Shown piece by piece: positions 8,870 through 17,702 of a stretch of 64,000 nucleotides of DNA. The notes under the pieces were generated by a model, which did no database searches, was not told where the DNA came from, and saw only the letters and a list, made by a program, of their open reading frames with translations. Location: contig NZ_JAVAMP010000002.1 of assembly GCF_030730905.1 (NCBI RefSeq), positions 248,001 to 312,000 of the forward strand. The letters run 5' to 3'. Source of the DNA: Chengkuizengella axinellae. GTDB taxonomy: Bacteria > Bacillota > Bacilli > Paenibacillales > KCTC-33759. The translations under genes and the position numbers were made by a program. Numbering within the stretch: the first letter of the stretch is position 1; each line of letters opens with the position of its first letter.

Positions 8870-9647
8870 TAAAATAGTAGCTACTAAAAAAGAAGAAGTT
8901 GAACGTTTAAAAGCGGGGTTTTCGATCCAAAACTATAAAAATATCATTTCCACTTTACCACCATGTAAAGGATTTGAAAAAGCTCTAACAGAGACCAAAA
9001 ATAGATCCATGGGTCTTATAGCGGAAGTAAAGAAAGCATCGCCATCCAAAGGTTTAATACGTGAAGATTTTAATCCTGTTGAAATTGCCAAAAGTTATGA
9101 ATCCGCAGGAGCAGATTGTTTGTCCGTTTTAACAGATGAACAATATTTTCAAGGATCGCTAAAGTATTTAAAACAAGTGCGTGAAGCGGTGAGTTTACCA
9201 ATTTTAAGAAAAGAATTTATTATAGATCCTCTGCAAATATATGAAGCTAGAATTATTGGAGCAGATGCGATTTTATTAATAGCAGCGATATTAACCGTAG
9301 ATCAAATGCGTGAATTTGCTAAGCTGTCTAGTGATCTAGGAATGGATACTTTGATAGAAGTTCATGATATGCAGGAATTAGAACAGGTGTTGTCGCTCGA
9401 TGTTTCCTTAATAGGAATCAACAATCGAAATTTGAAAACATTTGTGACGGATATTAACACGACAAACTCTTTAATTCAGCATATTCCAAATGACGTAACC
9501 GTTGTAAGTGAAAGTGGAATTTCAAATGCAGAACAAATTCATGAGTTATTATCCATAGGCGCAGGAGCAGTTCTTGTTGGAGAGCACTTCATGAGACAGG
9601 AAAGTGTAGAACAGGCTGTGAATCAGTTGATGGGAGAAAGACAATGA
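8859..9647 (+). CDS. trpC: Indole-3-glycerol phosphate synthase
   Basis: Ring-closing decarboxylation giving indole-3-glycerol phosphate; TIM barrel. 262 residues. Conserved features: IAEVKKASPSKGLIR (catalytic lysine), LSVLTDEQYFQGS, LRKEFIIDPLQIYEAR, GINNRNLKTF and VVSESGI near the phosphate site. Overlaps trpD by 11 bases and trpF by 4 (ATGA). Confidence 0.97.
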   Translation: MILDKIVATKKEEVERLKAGFSIQNYKNIISTLPPCKGFEKALTETKNRSMGLIAEVKKASPSKGLIREDFNPVEIAKSYESAGADCLSVLTDEQYFQGSLKYLKQVREAVSLPILRKEFIIDPLQIYEARIIGADAILLIAAILTVDQMREFAKLSSDLGMDTLIEVHDMQELEQVLSLDVSLIGINNRNLKTFVTDINTTNSLIQHIPNDVTVVSESGISNAEQIHELLSIGAGAVLVGEHFMRQESVEQAVNQLMGERQ

Positions 9648-10348
9648 ATAAGAAACATACTGCTGTGAAAATATGTGGAATCCTAGATGTACCTACGATT
9701 GAAAAGATGCTGGATCTACCTATTGATTACATTGGTTTTGTATTTGCCAAAAGTAGAAGACAGGTAACACCTGAACAAGCTGATGTAATGATTCAAGCTT
9801 TAAAAAAACATCAAGTGAAAGTACCTGAGACTGTTGGTGTTTTTGTAAACCCTGATAAAGAGGTGTTAAAAGATACAATTAGACTAGCCCCTTTGGATGT
9901 TATACAATTACATGGTCAAGAGTCACCAGCTTTTTGCAAGTGGGTGAAGGGAGAACTGGGTGTAAAAGTGTTTAAAGTATTCTCAAACTTACATGAAGTC
10001 GTTTCGAGTGCTGAAAATCAGCATCAAGTAAATGAAAAATTGTCAGAATTATTAAATCCTTATTTGGACTATATAGATGCTTTAATGCTTGATACGTATG
10101 ATCCAGCAGTTGGTGGAGGAACAGGAGAAACCTTCAATTGGGAGTTGATTCCGATCGTTCAGCAGTGGACGAAGGAAAATAATATCCCTCTTTTAATCGC
10201 TGGAGGGTTAGATGCAAATAATGTAAACCATTTAATATCCACTTACTTTCCTGAAGGCGTTGATGTATCAAGTGGAGTGGAAACAAATCGTATAAAAGAT
10301 ATTCAAAAAATAAAAACCTTTGTTGAAAGGGTGAGAGTAAATGTTTAA
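9644..10348 (+). CDS. trpF: Phosphoribosylanthranilate isomerase
   Basis: Amadori rearrangement of phosphoribosylanthranilate; TIM barrel. 234 residues, with VKICGI (catalytic cysteine) at the N-terminus, [27 protein letters not shown], a catalytic aspartate in [10 protein letters not shown], and phosphate-binding [10 protein letters not shown]. Overlaps both trpC and trpB, so it is translated as part of one coupled block. Confidence 0.95.
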   Translation: MNKKHTAVKICGILDVPTIEKMLDLPIDYIGFVFAKSRRQVTPEQADVMIQALKKHQVKVPETVGVFVNPDKEVLKDTIRLAPLDVIQLHGQESPAFCKWVKGELGVKVFKVFSNLHEVVSSAENQHQVNEKLSELLNPYLDYIDALMLDTYDPAVGGGTGETFNWELIPIVQQWTKENNIPLLIAGGLDANNVNHLISTYFPEGVDVSSGVETNRIKDIQKIKTFVERVRVNV

Positions 10349-11546
10349 TGTACCAGATGAACATGGAAGATTCGGTAAATTCGGAGGGAAGTATGTTCCC
10401 GAAACATTGATGAACGCATTAGTTGAATTAGAAGAAGCTTATAAACATTATTCACAGGACCAGGATTTTCAGGATGAAATCCGTTATTTACTAAAACAAT
10501 ACTCTGGGCGTCCTACCTCGTTATATTATGCTGAACGTCTTAGTGAACACTTGGGCGGAGCTAAAATATATTTAAAAAGAGAAGATCTTAATCACACAGG
10601 GGCTCATAAAATTAATAATACCATTGGACAAGGTGTACTTGCCAAACGAATGGGTAAAAAGAAGGTTATTGCAGAAACAGGTGCGGGACAACATGGTGTG
10701 GCTTCAGCTACTGTAGCGGCTTTATTAGGTCTTGAATGTAAAGTCTTTATGGGTGAAGAGGATATGAAGCGTCAGCAATTAAATGTATTTCGTATGAATT
10801 TATTAGGAGCTGAGGTAATCCCAGCAACATCAGGAACTCGTACACTAAAAGATGCAGGGAATGAGACACTGCGTTATTGGGTAAGTAATGTTCATGATAC
10901 CTATTATATTTTAGGTTCTGTTGTAGGTCCTCATCCATATCCAATGATGGTTCGTGATTTTCAAAGAATTATTGGTGAAGAAGCAAGAAAGCAGATCATT
11001 GAAGCAGAAGGGAAACTACCAGATACAGTCATTGCTTGTGTAGGTGGTGGAAGTAATGCCATCGGCATATTTTATCCGTTTGTGAATGATTTCAGTGTGA
11101 AATTAATCGGTGTTGAAGCTTCAGGTAAAGGAGTAGATACTGATGAACATGCTGCTACGATGACAAAAGGAACGCATGGTGTCTTTCAAGGATCTATGAG
11201 TTACTTACTGCAAGACGAATTTGGTCAAGTTCAACCTGCACATTCCATTTCAGCGGGATTAGATTATCCAGGAGTAGGTCCCGAACATTCCTATCTAAAA
11301 GATTCAAAAAGAGCGGAGTATTTCCCGATTACGGATGAAGAAGCACTGGAAGCTTTAAAGTTATTAAGCAAAACTGAGGGCATCATTCCTGCTTTGGAGA
11401 GTGCACATGCGATAGCTCAAACGATAAAAGTGGCACCAACAATGAACAAGGATCAAGTGATTGTTGTTAGTTTATCTGGACGAGGAGATAAAGATGTCGA
11501 ATCCATCATGCAATATTTAGGAGGGAAAAACCATGAATCTCATTGA
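10341..11546 (+). CDS. trpB: Tryptophan synthase beta chain
   Basis: PLP enzyme condensing indole with serine. 401 residues. The PLP lysine is in [13 protein letters not shown] near residue 90; [11 protein letters not shown], the phosphate loop [12 protein letters not shown] and [10 protein letters not shown] are present. Starts 8 bases inside trpF and ends 14 bases inside trpA, consistent with equal synthesis of the two synthase subunits. Confidence 0.98.
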   Translation: MFNVPDEHGRFGKFGGKYVPETLMNALVELEEAYKHYSQDQDFQDEIRYLLKQYSGRPTSLYYAERLSEHLGGAKIYLKREDLNHTGAHKINNTIGQGVLAKRMGKKKVIAETGAGQHGVASATVAALLGLECKVFMGEEDMKRQQLNVFRMNLLGAEVIPATSGTRTLKDAGNETLRYWVSNVHDTYYILGSVVGPHPYPMMVRDFQRIIGEEARKQIIEAEGKLPDTVIACVGGGSNAIGIFYPFVNDFSVKLIGVEASGKGVDTDEHAATMTKGTHGVFQGSMSYLLQDEFGQVQPAHSISAGLDYPGVGPEHSYLKDSKRAEYFPITDEEALEALKLLSKTEGIIPALESAHAIAQTIKVAPTMNKDQVIVVSLSGRGDKDVESIMQYLGGKNHESH

Positions 11547-12339
11547 TCAAAAATTTCTTGAGCTTAAAGAACAGAATAAAACAGCATTAATTCCCTTTCT
11601 AACTATGGGAGACCCTGATGTAGAAACCTCTGTGGAAATCATAAAAGAACTTCAAGCTGCTGGCGCAGATATTATTGAACTTGGTGTGCCTTATTCAGAT
11701 CCATTAGCAGACGGTCCAGTCATTCAAAGAGCATCCCTTAGAGCTTTGCAGCACAATATCAATATCCACAGCTGTTTGGAAATTGCCAGTAAAGCGAGAC
11801 AAGAAGAAGTTTCTTTGCCATTTATATTATTTACCTATTATAATCCAGTACTTCAGTTTGGTCTTGAATCCTTTTTTGAAAAATTGCGCGAAAATGAGAT
11901 AAGTGGCGTTATTATTCCAGATTTACCAATTGAGGAAGATGAACAAGTTAGACAATTATCTGAACGATATGGAATTCATCTTGTTCCATTAGTAGCACCA
12001 ACTTCAAATGATAGAATTACCAAAATTTCAAAAAAAGCAGCTGGATTCGTTTACTGTGTTTCTTCATTAGGCGTTACAGGGGTTCGATCTTCTTTTTATG
12101 ATGGAATCGATGATTTTATATCACTTGTAAAACAATCTACTGATTTGCCAGTTGCCGTTGGTTTTGGTATATCTACGAATGAACAATTCAATACATTTTC
12201 AAAGATTTGTGATGGGGTAGTAGTTGGGAGCGCCATAGTTCGAAAAATAGAGGAACAGCTGCCGTTGCTTCAATCTCAAGATACGAAAGCAAAAGGTCTA
12301 TTGCAAATTAGAGAATTTGTGGCACAATTAAAAGAATAG
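11533..12339 (+). CDS. trpA: Tryptophan synthase alpha chain
   Basis: Cleaves indole-3-glycerol phosphate and channels indole to TrpB. 268 residues with catalytic motifs [19 protein letters not shown] and IIPDLPIEE, plus [12 protein letters not shown] and [16 protein letters not shown] precedes the ATG inside trpB. Confidence 0.97.
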   Translation: MNLIDQKFLELKEQNKTALIPFLTMGDPDVETSVEIIKELQAAGADIIELGVPYSDPLADGPVIQRASLRALQHNINIHSCLEIASKARQEEVSLPFILFTYYNPVLQFGLESFFEKLRENEISGVIIPDLPIEEDEQVRQLSERYGIHLVPLVAPTSNDRITKISKKAAGFVYCVSSLGVTGVRSSFYDGIDDFISLVKQSTDLPVAVGFGISTNEQFNTFSKICDGVVVGSAIVRKIEEQLPLLQSQDTKAKGLLQIREFVAQLKE

Positions 12340-12362
12340 TCTTGTTAAAGAGGTGAAGTAAT

Positions 12363-13457
12363 ATGCAGCCAAAGTCCAATATTATTCATTTGCCAGTTTA
12401 TAAACCGGGAAAATCAACAGATGAAGTAAAAAAAGAATTTGGATTGGAAAAAATAATCAAACTCGCTTCGAATGAAAATCCGTATGGATTTTCAGAAAAA
12501 GTAAAACAGGCGCTGATGTCTGAGTTTGAAAACACAAATATTTATCCAGATGGTGCAAGTACAAAATTAACGGACAAATTGAGTGAATTTTATAATGTTC
12601 CATCTGATCAATTGATTTTTGGTGCTGGTTCAGACGAAGTGATCTTAATGATAGCCCGTGCTTTTCTTGTAAAAGGCGACGAAACCATAATGGCAACTCA
12701 CACCTTTCCACAATATAAACATAATGCAGAAATTGAGGGCGCAGTTTGTATTGAAGTGCCTTTAAAAGATGGAACGCATGATTTAGATGAGATGTTAGCC
12801 AAAATTACGAATCGCACAAAAATAATTTGGGTCTGTTGTCCGAACAATCCAACAGGGACGATCAATTCCCATGATGAGGTTAAAGCCTTCTTAGAGCAGG
12901 TTCCAAACCATGTACTTGTTGTTTTTGATGAAGCGTATGCTGAATATAATGAGCAAAATGAATATCCTGATAGCTTGTCCTTGATGAAACAATTTAAAAA
13001 TCTAGTTGTTTTGCGTACTTTCTCTAAAATTTATGGACTAGCTTCATTACGAATAGGATATGGAATCGCTCATCCGGAAATCATCCATACTATTAATCAG
13101 GTTAGAGAGCCTTTTAACACAACGAGATATGCCCAGTCTGCTGCTTTGGCAGCCATTGAAGATCAGGAGTTCATTAAAGATTGCCGTGAAAAAAATAAAT
13201 TAGGTCTTGCTTATTTAAAAGGACAGTTTGAACGTCTGGGACTTTCTAGTTATCCTGCTTATGGTAATTTTGTGATGGTGGATGTTCAAAAACCTGCAGA
13301 GTTAGTATTTCAAGGTTTATTGCAAAAAGGAATCATTATTCGTGGTGGACATCAATTAGGATTTCCAACCTCCTTACGTGTTACAATAGGGTCACAAGAG
13401 CAAAACGAAGAGTTTATAAATGTGTTGGAATCCGTATTAAATGAAATAAATGACTAA
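12363..13457 (+). CDS. hisC: Histidinol-phosphate / aromatic aminotransferase
   Basis: PLP-dependent class II aminotransferase. 364 residues with ASNENPYG, CCPNNPTGT, VVFDEAYAEY, the PLP lysine in RTFSKIYGLASLRIGY, and a C-terminal arginine motif LRVTIG. In B. subtilis the gene in this position serves both histidine and Tyr/Phe synthesis, which explains its place between trpA and tyrA. Ribosome site AGAGGTG 8 bases before the ATG. Confidence 0.93.
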   Translation: MQPKSNIIHLPVYKPGKSTDEVKKEFGLEKIIKLASNENPYGFSEKVKQALMSEFENTNIYPDGASTKLTDKLSEFYNVPSDQLIFGAGSDEVILMIARAFLVKGDETIMATHTFPQYKHNAEIEGAVCIEVPLKDGTHDLDEMLAKITNRTKIIWVCCPNNPTGTINSHDEVKAFLEQVPNHVLVVFDEAYAEYNEQNEYPDSLSLMKQFKNLVVLRTFSKIYGLASLRIGYGIAHPEIIHTINQVREPFNTTRYAQSAALAAIEDQEFIKDCREKNKLGLAYLKGQFERLGLSSYPAYGNFVMVDVQKPAELVFQGLLQKGIIIRGGHQLGFPTSLRVTIGSQEQNEEFINVLESVLNEIND

Positions 13458-13492
13458 GGATTTTTTGAAATCATAGAAAAAGAGTGAATTAA

Positions 13493-14584
13493 ATGATGAA
13501 AATTACAATATTCGGTGTAGGTTTAATAGGGGGTTCACTTGCTTTATGTTTTAAGGATAAACCAAACATAAGAGTAGTAGGGCATTCTAACAATCCAAAA
13601 TCCGTCCAAAAATATGTAGACAGAAAAGTCGTTGATGAAGCTACGACATCCATAGAAGAAGCAGCACTAGATGCAGATTTTATATTTCTTTGTGTACCAG
13701 TTGGGTTATTAGAGGAATACTTGCTTAAATTGAGCAAGCTTCCATTAAAATCAGATTGCATTATTACCGATGTAGGTAGTACCAAAGAATCCATTACTTC
13801 CTGCGCAAAATCCATTTCGTTAAAAAATGGTTATTTTATTGGTGGTCATCCAATGGCTGGTTCAGAGCGCTCAGGTGTTGATGCGGCAACTTCATACTTA
13901 TTTGAAAATGCATTTTATGTGCTTACGCCTGATCCGGAAATTCCTGAGCATATTTATAAAAGACTTGAAGATTTATTAGCTTATACAAAATCACAAATTA
14001 TTAAAGTAGATGCTTCAACGCATGATGATATCGTAGGTGCGATTAGCCATTTACCTCATATCATCGCAGTCTCATTAGTAAATCAAGTTGCAAAATACAA
14101 TGATCAAAATGATTTGTATGAGCGGTTGGCTGCTGGCGGGTTCAAGGATTTAACACGCATTGCTTCAGGTGATCCAGTGATTTGGAGAGATATTTTATTA
14201 AATAATAAAAAGATTTTGCTGCATCTGTTGGAAGATTGGCAACTGGAGATTTCTAAATTTATTGAGTTATTAAAATCAGATGATGGTCAAGGTGTCGAAG
14301 ATCAATTTAAATTTGCAAGTGACTTTCGAAGTAAACTGCCTGAGCGTAGAAAAGGGGTTATGACATCTCTATTTGATGTTTATGTAGATATTAAGGATCA
14401 CCCTGGTGTAATAGGACATATAACTTCAGAGTTGGGCAATCGAAAAATAAGCTTAAAGAACATTGAGATCATTGAAAGTAGAGCTGAAGTTCCTGGAATA
14501 TTAAGATTGTCCTTTAGAAGTGAAAATGATCTAGAAAACGCTGTGGAGTTATTAAAAGAATTATCTTATTCAGTCCATTTTTAA
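13493..14584 (+). CDS. tyrA: Prephenate dehydrogenase with ACT domain
   Basis: Oxidative decarboxylation of prephenate to 4-hydroxyphenylpyruvate. 363 residues: Rossmann motif IFGVGLIGGSLAL, catalytic region GGHPMAGSERSG, ISHLPHIIAVSLV, and a C-terminal ACT domain from about residue 300 (VDIKDHPGVIGHITSELG), the usual place for tyrosine feedback. Two adjacent ATGs; ribosome site weak. A terminator follows, so the EPSP synthase gene that ends this operon in B. subtilis is absent here. Confidence 0.95.
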   Translation: MMKITIFGVGLIGGSLALCFKDKPNIRVVGHSNNPKSVQKYVDRKVVDEATTSIEEAALDADFIFLCVPVGLLEEYLLKLSKLPLKSDCIITDVGSTKESITSCAKSISLKNGYFIGGHPMAGSERSGVDAATSYLFENAFYVLTPDPEIPEHIYKRLEDLLAYTKSQIIKVDASTHDDIVGAISHLPHIIAVSLVNQVAKYNDQNDLYERLAAGGFKDLTRIASGDPVIWRDILLNNKKILLHLLEDWQLEISKFIELLKSDDGQGVEDQFKFASDFRSKLPERRKGVMTSLFDVYVDIKDHPGVIGHITSELGNRKISLKNIEIIESRAEVPGILRLSFRSENDLENAVELLKELSYSVHF

Positions 14585-14602
14585 ATATAATATAAAATTT
14601 TT

Positions 14603-14637
14603 CCGTTACTCATTAAAATGAAGTAGCGGTTTTTTTT
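14603..14637 (+). terminator. Terminator of the trp-hisC-tyrA operon
   Basis: Stem 14603-14610 with 14622-14629 (one G-U), 11-base loop, T run 14630-14637. Confidence 0.88.
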
Positions 14638-14675
14638 GCACTTTACGATTTTTCTTTACAGAAAAAAATAAATGG

Positions 14676-14705
14676 TTGACAAAATGAAAACGTATACATT
14701 ATACT
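14676..14705 (+). promoter_or_regulatory. Sigma-A-type promoter for a candidate small RNA
   Basis: Perfect TTGACA (14676-14681), 18 bases, TATACT (14700-14705). The first open gene downstream is 650 bases away and a terminator follows within 90 bases. Confidence 0.72.
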
Positions 14706-14711
14706 ATTACT

Positions 14712-14794
14712 ACAGTATGGTTTCTCTCCACTCCTATCCAAATATAAGCACATAAGATATGTGCAGCCACCTTCTAAGAAGGTGGCTTTTTTTT
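14712..14794 (+). ncRNA. Candidate small RNA of about 83 nt
   Basis: A predicted transcript runs from a good promoter to a strong terminator without coding potential. It begins with a single-stranded C/U-rich stretch (TTTCTCTCCACTCCTATCC, about 14721-14739) able to pair with ribosome-binding sites, then has a perfect 7-bp hairpin (14748-14754 with 14758-14764) and the terminator hairpin. No known family was recognised. It could alternatively be a remnant leader. Confidence 0.55.
14765..14794 (+). terminator. Terminator of the candidate small RNA
   Basis: Perfect 9-bp GC-rich stem 14765-14773 with 14779-14787, 5-base loop, T run to 14794. Confidence 0.88.
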
Positions 14795-15361
14795 GAAAAC
14801 GGTATCTTTAGAGAATATTCTTTTTTATCTTGTAGTATAAGAAATGTGTTTTCATGGCGCATTATAAATATGTTAGTTATAAATAACAATAATTTGATTG
14901 AATTTGTAACTTTTTTTCATAAAATTCATGTTATAATAATAAAAAGTTAATTTAGAGGCAACGACTTGAAATTTTTTCTAATATAGTTTACAATAAGATC
15001 TTTGCCACAGTTACAATATTAATGAAAAATGTTAATTTTTATGATGATACACTAGATTCTTAATATTTTTTTTGAGAATGAATTTTTTTTATATGAATAC
15101 ACTTTTTTTATAACTTAAGAATTTATAAGTTTTTAAACATAAATTAAAGAAGGCTAGTATTTGGTTCCTAATACTTTGTGGGGCTGCTAGGTTTATGATA
15201 ATAGATTTTTTGATTAAACCTTTGGTAGACTACGCCAAGTGTTTTTGTTAAGGATAAGGTACATGATTTTTTTATAAAACAACGCAACTTTTTATCTCCA
15301 GTGTAGTAAAAATATAATATAAACACTGGGGAGGAGTTTTGAACTAGGGGGTACGCTTATA
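14795..15361. other. AT-rich intergenic region with an inverted repeat before the sigma gene
   Basis: Very AT-rich, without a supported gene. It contains a 27-base stretch (15103-15129) repeated exactly at 50145-50171, in which AACTTA pairs with TAAGTT ahead of a T run. Just before the sigma factor gene, 15296-15304 pairs with 15323-15333 (one bulged G), enclosing an A/T segment and ending in the sequence leading to the ribosome site. This may be an operator or an RNA hairpin. Confidence 0.5.
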
Positions 15362-15955
15362 GTGACTGATTCCCAGTTGATCAGAGATATAAAAGATGGA
15401 GATACGCAATTATACTCAGTACTTATAAAACGTTATGAGCGTAAAATTTATTCATTTATTTATAATATGTTAAAGAGTTCAGGATTGGAAAGCTCATCTG
15501 AAGACTTATGCCAAGATACTTTTTATAAAGCATATCGAAGTTTAGGTACGTTTAGAGAAGTTGAAGCTTCCTTTTCTACTTGGTTGTATACGATTGCTAG
15601 AAACACTGTTTTAAGTGAGCTTCGTAAACACAAAAGCACAAAGGTATCCATAGATGATGATGAGAATGGTTTTGTGCCATTAGCAGATTTTGAAATGATG
15701 CCTGAACAATCCATGTTAAGAAACGAAAAAGTTTCCTTAGTAAGAGAAGCGATAAATAATCTGCCAGAAAAACAAAGATCAGCACTTATATTAAGAGAAT
15801 ATAATCAACTAGACTATCAAGAAATTGCAAACATTTTAGGTCAATCAATTAGTTCTGTAAAATCACTTTTATTTAGAGCTAGAGTAAGTGTGAAAAATCA
15901 ATTGGAACCATACTTTCATGAACCTAAATATGAAGAGTATGAGGGGATGAAATAA
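15362..15955 (+). CDS. ECF RNA polymerase sigma factor
   Basis: 197 residues. Region 2 covers about 20-90 (SSEDLCQDTFYKAYRSL, FSTWLYTIARNTV) and region 4 about 125-180 (INNLPEKQRSALILREYN, YQEIANILGQSISSVKSLLFRARVSVKNQL). GTG start with AGGGGG about 10 bases upstream. The next gene, 2 bases after the stop, is a zinc-finger membrane anti-sigma factor, so this is likely a membrane-stress regulator of the SigW/SigX kind; the exact orthologue is uncertain. Confidence 0.92.
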   Translation: MTDSQLIRDIKDGDTQLYSVLIKRYERKIYSFIYNMLKSSGLESSSEDLCQDTFYKAYRSLGTFREVEASFSTWLYTIARNTVLSELRKHKSTKVSIDDDENGFVPLADFEMMPEQSMLRNEKVSLVREAINNLPEKQRSALILREYNQLDYQEIANILGQSISSVKSLLFRARVSVKNQLEPYFHEPKYEEYEGMK

Positions 15956-15956
15956 T

Positions 15957-16520
15957 ATGAATTGTAAAGAGGCTCAGGAATCATTTGCATTGTACTGGGA
16001 TTTGCCAGAAAATGATTTTAAACGTATTAAAATAGACCAGCATCTTAAAACATGTTCATCTTGTTCTGAAGAGTTTGATGTGTGGGAAAAGAGTAGAGAT
16101 TTTATACATATGACCTCTTCATTTGAAGATGAGCATGAGCATACATTTCAATCAAATCAGAACATTTCAAGTTCAGTCATGGATCGAATTTACATGGAAG
16201 AATCATGGAAAGTTCCAATTCAAGATCGAATATATTCATTTTCATTTAAATTTAAAAGGAATGTTACATTTTTAATTTCGTTTTGTTTTGCAATATTTGT
16301 AACAAGTTTATTCTTGTCCTTAACGAATAATTTCCAAACGGATACAGCTGAATCGGTTGTACCTCAGTCAGGAATTGTAACTGTAGCCAGCATTAATGAT
16401 CCTTTACCAGTTCAATTAGTAGTTGATCCAAGTTTCCCAAATTACTTAATTGTCCTTTCATTATTGGGGTTAATTGGTACTATTTTAATTCTTAATTGGT
16501 TTACAAGAATTAGATCCTAA
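15957..16520 (+). CDS. Membrane anti-sigma factor with zinc-finger domain
   Basis: 187 residues. The N-terminus carries the anti-sigma zinc-finger signature H-x3-C-x2-C (QHLKTCSSCSEEF, residues about 28-40), with an upstream Cys at position 3. Hydrophobic segments lie at about 101-121 (VTFLISFCFAIFVTSLFLSL) and 163-182 (YLIVLSLLGLIGTILILNWF), leaving a short exposed loop. Its position right behind the sigma factor indicates that it holds that factor inactive at the membrane. Confidence 0.85.
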   Translation: MNCKEAQESFALYWDLPENDFKRIKIDQHLKTCSSCSEEFDVWEKSRDFIHMTSSFEDEHEHTFQSNQNISSSVMDRIYMEESWKVPIQDRIYSFSFKFKRNVTFLISFCFAIFVTSLFLSLTNNFQTDTAESVVPQSGIVTVASINDPLPVQLVVDPSFPNYLIVLSLLGLIGTILILNWFTRIRS

Positions 16521-16571
16521 TTTTATTAACAGGTTATTCAATACAGCAGTAGTGTAAAACTAATTTATAAC

Positions 16572-16608
16572 GAGTCTCCACTTTTATATTTAAGGCGGGG
16601 GCTTTTTT
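16572..16608 (+). terminator. Probable terminator after the anti-sigma gene
   Basis: Imperfect GC-containing stem (GAGTCTCC region with GGGGGCT, G-U pairs) followed by T6. Downstream, 16621-16656 holds a diverged copy of the CAACA-CTCCG hairpin motif, and TTCAAG/CTTGAA (16746-16764) is a perfect inverted repeat ahead of the next gene. Confidence 0.5.
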
Positions 16609-16799
16609 ATTTATCCCGTATCAACACTCCGTAAGACTCCCTCTTCTCAAAGGGGAGATAACGGACTTTAGAAACTAGGGTAAGGTCATCTAACTACTAG
16701 TGATAGATATAAAAACTCCCACTAATAGCAAGATTCTCTATATTGTTCAAGATGATCTCTTGAAATAAGTTATCTTTAAATAAGAAAGGATTGTGAAAA

Positions 16800-17411
16800 A
16801 TGACTATAATTGGATTTGTTAGGCATGGTGTAACGGATTGGAATCAAAAACGAATCATTCAAGGACATAGAGATGTGTCTTTAAATGAAAAGGGAAGGAT
16901 ACAAGCTGCAGCACTAGGAGAACGACTAGTTGGGGAAGAATGGGATGTTATCATAAGCAGTGATTTAGCAAGAGCCAAAGAAACGGCCGCTATTATTGCA
17001 GAACGTTTAAGTCTTAAAGTATCGTCCTATGATGAAAGGTTAAGGGAGCGATTTTTAGGGGAATTAGAAGGCTTGACCCATCAAGATAGAGTTGATAAGT
17101 ATGGTGAGGATTGGGAAGCTATTGATCTTAAGGAATTGAACATTGAGGAGGATGAACAATTAAGATCGAGAGGTTTTAGTTTAATAGAGGATGTCCAAAA
17201 AAAGTATACAAACAAAAGGGTTTTAATTGTTAGTCATGGGGGATTGATCAATCAAGTATTAAGAGAACTTATTGGTGACTTTGACAACAAAATTGAAAAC
17301 ACATCCATCTCAGTTTTTCAAAAAGATCAGGATGAATGGAAATTTGATGTAATAAACTGTACGAAACATCTCAAAGATACCCACAAAAGTAATGTAAAGC
17401 TCCGAAGCTAA
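16800..17411 (+). CDS. Histidine phosphatase (phosphoglycerate mutase-like)
   Basis: 203 residues. The catalytic phosphohistidine motif is GFVRHGVTDWNQ at residues 5-16; SDLARAKETA, RLRERFLGELEG and the second catalytic histidine in VLIVSHGGLINQVLREL complete the active site. It belongs to the cofactor-independent broad-specificity phosphatase branch (PhoE/GpmB-like) rather than glycolytic mutase; the substrate is unknown. It stands alone between two hairpin-rich intergenic regions. Confidence 0.9.
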   Translation: MTIIGFVRHGVTDWNQKRIIQGHRDVSLNEKGRIQAAALGERLVGEEWDVIISSDLARAKETAAIIAERLSLKVSSYDERLRERFLGELEGLTHQDRVDKYGEDWEAIDLKELNIEEDEQLRSRGFSLIEDVQKKYTNKRVLIVSHGGLINQVLRELIGDFDNKIENTSISVFQKDQDEWKFDVINCTKHLKDTHKSNVKLRS

Positions 17412-17525
17412 CCTATTACTTTTGCGGGGCCCGGACAAACACACCCCCCCAAAAAAATATGCTTTCAGCACAGGAAGTGCTGATCCTACGTTAGTCACAT
17501 GGACGAAACTCCCACAAAAGTGACT
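17379..17525. repeat. Cluster of inverted repeats around CCCACAAAAGT units
   Basis: CCCACAAAAGTAAT at the end of the phosphatase gene pairs (one mismatch) with ATTACTTTTGCGGG about 17415-17428. A perfect 7-bp hairpin follows (17465-17471 with 17477-17483). Further on, AGTCAC pairs with GTGACT across a second CCCACAAAAGT unit near 17510. The region also has unusual runs (C7, A7). No gene is visible from 17412 to 17702. Confidence 0.5.
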
Positions 17526-17702
17526 CAGGCAACACTTACTTTTCCCAAAAATATCTTATTTCACTAGTAAAAATGATCACATCCTTAAAATTAAAAGCAT
17601 TGAAATGGGGAGTTTATAAAAAAAATTCCAAAATTATGAATATTTTCTGTTAATCATCCAATAATGGTACTAGAAATATGCGCAGTCTCTGGAGGTACCA
17701 TT

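Noticed and set aside
14759-14950. 63-codon frame starting in the small RNA terminator
   Set aside because: Its start lies inside a terminator hairpin and there is no ribosome site or recognisable composition.
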